Source: Glycomyces niveus (GTDB taxonomy: Bacteria; Actinomycetota; Actinomycetes; Mycobacteriales; Micromonosporaceae). Taken from it: 32,868 nucleotides of DNA. The stretch spans positions 1 to 32,868 of the forward strand of contig NZ_JAGFNP010000019.1 of assembly GCF_017592475.1 (NCBI RefSeq), in the 5' to 3' direction. Position 1 is the stretch's first letter. Each line of letters starts with the position of its first letter. Below the pieces are notes generated by a model that saw only the letters and a list, made by a program, of their open reading frames with translations, made no database searches and was not told the DNA's origin. The position numbers and the translations under genes are program-made. Below are positions 31,005 through 32,868 of the stretch, in pieces.

Positions 31005-32069
31005 TTATCGCACCGGCAGGGCGGGCTCGATGACCTCGTGCGAACCGTCCCCGACCGGGGTCGCCTTGCGCGCCTTGCGGACCGTGAGCGCGATCCCGGC
31101 GGCCGCGACGAGCACCGAGGCCGCGAAACCGGCGAGCGTCGCCGCGTCAGGAGCGACGAACGACTGGCCGCGCACCGCCTGCACCGCCGTCGTGGCGAAG
31201 ACCCCCAGGTAGCCGACGGCGAGCCAGCGCACGATCGCGGCGCGGACGCGCTCGTCCCGCATCCAGGCGCGGCGGGCCGCCACGAAGCCCAGGAGCATCG
31301 CGGCGCCGATGAGGACGTGGATGCCGTGCAGGCCGATGAAGTGCGGGACGCGCATGTCGCCGCCCGTGGTGGACCAGCCGGTGAGGAACATGCCGTTGCC
31401 GTCCAGGTCGCCAACGCCGTGACCGGCGTTGAGGACGACCTCGTCGCCGTTGGCGTCCACCGCGGTGCGCTCGCCCTGGCCGCCGACGGTGACGATGAAG
31501 AACGCGGCGAACATGCCGAGGGTCGACAGCAGCAGGCCCCAGCGGACGACCGCCGTGACGGCCTTGTCGCCGATGCGCTGGAACAGCACGATCACGGCGA
31601 TCACCAGGTTGGCCATGAACATGACCGGCACGAACTGGAAGGCGAGCTGCACGACCTGGTTGAACGGGTCCTCGGAGGTGTTGAAGTGGCTGTACGTGCC
31701 CATCGCGGCGGCCGCGACGATAACGCCGACCTCGGCCGCGCTGATGACGGCGAAGAGGGTGCCGAAGGCCCAGCCGGTGCGGCGGAGCTTCGTCATGTGG
31801 GAGAGGAGCCAGGCGAGGCTGAGGCAGTAGGTGGCGAACGAGAAGCCGAACTTGAAGGCCTTGATCCAGACGCTCTCGCCGTTGATGAGGCGGTCGTCGA
31901 ACGGGATCGCGGCGAGGGAGGCGAGGGCGATGACGCCGCAGGCGATGCCGAGGACGAGGAGCGGGCGGTGCCAGCGGCGGCCGCCCTGGGTGAGGGCGAG
32001 ACCGGACGCGGCGGCCTGTTCGGTGAGGGAGGCGACGCGGTGGCGGGCGGCGGCGGGGGTCTTGTTCAT
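31005..32069 (-). CDS. Polytopic membrane protein, unknown function
   Basis: The 354-aa protein has about eight transmembrane helices after a 38-residue basic cytoplasmic N-terminus. No family is recognised. Notable are KAFKFGFSFATYCLSLAWLLSHM in an early helix, MGTYSHFNTSEDPFN and GWSTTGGDMRVPHFIGLHGIHVLIGAAM; the His residues in the last segment sit at a membrane border and could bind a cofactor, but this is speculation. ATG 32069 is preceded by TAACGT at 7 nt on the minus strand. The frame extends upstream to 32732 only as antisense of the phosphatase gene. Confidence 0.8.
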   Translation of the reverse strand: MNKTPAAARHRVASLTEQAAASGLALTQGGRRWHRPLLVLGIACGVIALASLAAIPFDDRLINGESVWIKAFKFGFSFATYCLSLAWLLSHMTKLRRTGWAFGTLFAVISAAEVGVIVAAAAMGTYSHFNTSEDPFNQVVQLAFQFVPVMFMANLVIAVIVLFQRIGDKAVTAVVRWGLLLSTLGMFAAFFIVTVGGQGERTAVDANGDEVVLNAGHGVGDLDGNGMFLTGWSTTGGDMRVPHFIGLHGIHVLIGAAMLLGFVAARRAWMRDERVRAAIVRWLAVGYLGVFATTAVQAVRGQSFVAPDAATLAGFAASVLVAAAGIALTVRKARKATPVGDGSHEVIEPALPVR

Positions 32070-32076
32070 GGCTATG

Positions 32077-32082
32077 ACGTTA
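32077..32082 (-). promoter_or_regulatory. -10 box TAACGT of the polytopic membrane protein gene, leaderless type
   Basis: Read on the minus strand, TAACGT is 7 nt before ATG 32069, with no ribosome binding site between. Confidence 0.4.
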
Positions 32083-32153
32083 TGGCGATACGCGTTGCGG
32101 CACATTGACGTTGGCCGCCGAATAAAAGGTGGGGCCAGCCTCACCCCCGGCGC

Positions 32154-32159
32154 TACGCT
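32154..32159 (+). promoter_or_regulatory. -10 box TACGCT of the histidine phosphatase gene, leaderless type
   Basis: TACGCT is 6 nt before ATG 32166; no ribosome binding site is visible. Confidence 0.4.
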
Positions 32160-32165
32160 GCGGCG

Positions 32166-32744
32166 ATGGGAATCGTGTACGTGGTGCAGCACGGCGAGAA
32201 GGAGCGGGCGCCGGGCGATCCGGGCCTGACGGCGCGCGGGCGGGAGCAGGCGGCGCTGGCCGCGGAGTGGCTGCGGGACAAGGGGTTGCGGGCGGTGTAC
32301 GCGAGCCCGCTGGCGCGGGCGCGGCAGACCGCAGCGGCGGTCGCGGCGGCGGCGGGCCTGCCGGTGCTGATCGATGCGCGGGTGGCGGAGCGGATGAACT
32401 GGGACGAGAGCGTGCCGTTCGAGCAGTTCGCGGCGGACTGGGCGCGGGCGAGCGCGGACCGGAACTTCGTTCCGGCGGTGGGCGACTCGTCGCGGGCGGC
32501 GGGGGCGCGGTTCCGGGAGTTCCTGGAGGAGCGCGGCGGGGACGGGCCGATCGCGGTGGCGTGCCACGGCGGGGTGACGGTGGACCTGCTGCGGACGCTC
32601 ATCGGCGACGCGGCGGTGCCGGAGGTGCTGCTCGCGGACGGCGTGCCTTCGGGCGCGATCACGGTGATCGACGGCCTGCGCCCGGTGTCGATCGCCGCCA
32701 CGGGCCACCTCGACGGCCTGGAGACCGGGCACCGGCCCGGGTGA
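32166..32744 (+). CDS. Histidine phosphatase family protein with QHG motif
   Basis: The 192-aa protein has the phosphoglycerate mutase-like fold: nucleophile His9 in VVQHGEKE, SPLARARQTA (Arg51, Arg53), an acidic AERMNWDE segment, and second His134 in ACHGGV. The Arg that normally precedes the catalytic His (RHG) is Gln8 here. Relatives with QHGEKE seem to exist in actinobacteria, so this may be a subfamily trait rather than decay. The substrate is unknown; small phosphates or phosphoproteins are typical. Confidence 0.85.
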   Translation: MGIVYVVQHGEKERAPGDPGLTARGREQAALAAEWLRDKGLRAVYASPLARARQTAAAVAAAAGLPVLIDARVAERMNWDESVPFEQFAADWARASADRNFVPAVGDSSRAAGARFREFLEERGGDGPIAVACHGGVTVDLLRTLIGDAAVPEVLLADGVPSGAITVIDGLRPVSIAATGHLDGLETGHRPG

Positions 32745-32796
32745 GGCCGGGCGGCCCGGATTACGCCGGTCGGCTGTGCGGCCGGCCCGGCCAAGG

Positions 32797-32868
32797 CCGC
32801 CGGGCCGCCGGGCCGCCGGGCCGCCGGGCCGCCGGGCCGCCGGGCCGCCGGGCCGCCGGGCCGCCGGG
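32797..32868. repeat. Tandem array of 8-bp unit CCGCCGGG, nine perfect copies to the window end
   Basis: From 32797 the sequence is CCGCCGGG repeated nine times without error, ending exactly at the last base. Unit length 8 is not a multiple of three. The 52 bp before it, after the phosphatase stop, are GC-rich with short dyads (CCGGGC-G-GCCCGG near 32748-32760). The true copy number is unknown because the window stops inside the array. Confidence 0.9.

Noticed and set aside
29906..32108. Plus-strand ORFs of 319 and 370 codons opposite the LD-carboxypeptidase and membrane protein genes
   Set aside because: Glu/Asp/Arg/Gly/Val-rich antisense translations; the minus strand has the S66 triad and eight membrane helices.
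32797..32868. Tandem CCGCCGGG copies considered as a CRISPR array or origin iterons
   Set aside because: There are no spacers, and the unit is only 8 bp and purely GC without AT-rich or DnaA-box sequence nearby.

Overview
The window is very GC-rich, densely coding, with short intergenic gaps, GTG/TTG starts, ATGA/GTGA start-stop overlaps and many starts lying 6-8 nt behind a TANNNT -10 box. This, plus the alr-tsaE-tsaB-rimI-tsaD block, DinB/DUF664-type, GrpB and LD-carboxypeptidase genes, points to an actinomycete. The style of the proteins suggests Glycomycetaceae or a near relative, but that is an impression from memory, not a search result. No rRNA, tRNA, CRISPR array or insertion sequence was recognised.

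Region 1 (1-6063) is accessory in character. A long membrane protein gene runs off the left edge on the minus strand (1-1600). Divergently, a coupled plus-strand operon encodes a 23-codon leader ORF, an EspC/WXG100-like protein, a 605-aa protein joining a WXG-like helical N-terminus to an alpha/beta hydrolase, a lipoprotein, and a small membrane-protein gene that looks frameshifted. It resembles a type VII secretion substrate operon. A Pro-rich single-pass membrane protein follows.

Region 2 (6086-14659) is housekeeping: an SDR oxidoreductase, then metE under a cobalamin riboswitch, then alr, a membrane-anchored alpha/beta hydrolase and the tRNA t6A genes tsaE, tsaB, tsaD with rimI. A perfect parS site (TGTTTCACGTGAAACA) lies inside metE, which suggests the window is in an origin-proximal, ParB-bound part of the chromosome.

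Region 3 (14660-22029): a DUF6463-like membrane gene whose frame has no stop before it runs antisense into tsaD, a divergent TetR regulator, a Cmx-type drug efflux transporter, a DinB-family protein, an APH-type kinase, and a tightly coupled operon of a membrane-anchored beta-lactamase-family serine hydrolase, a histidine kinase and a NarL/LuxR response regulator, closed by strong hairpins.

Region 4 (22030-32868): CPBP protease, lipoprotein, a 2H-phosphoesterase protein apparently fused to a second protein across a vestigial ribosome binding site, GrpB, an APH-type kinase, a decayed second kinase-like gene (TIGR02569 type), an unrecognised protein, a membrane endonuclease/exonuclease/phosphatase protein, a RibD-C/DHFR-like protein, a GNAT acetyltransferase, an S66 LD-carboxypeptidase, an unrecognised polytopic membrane protein and a histidine phosphatase. 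The window ends inside a perfect tandem array of CCGCCGGG, probably an assembly break.
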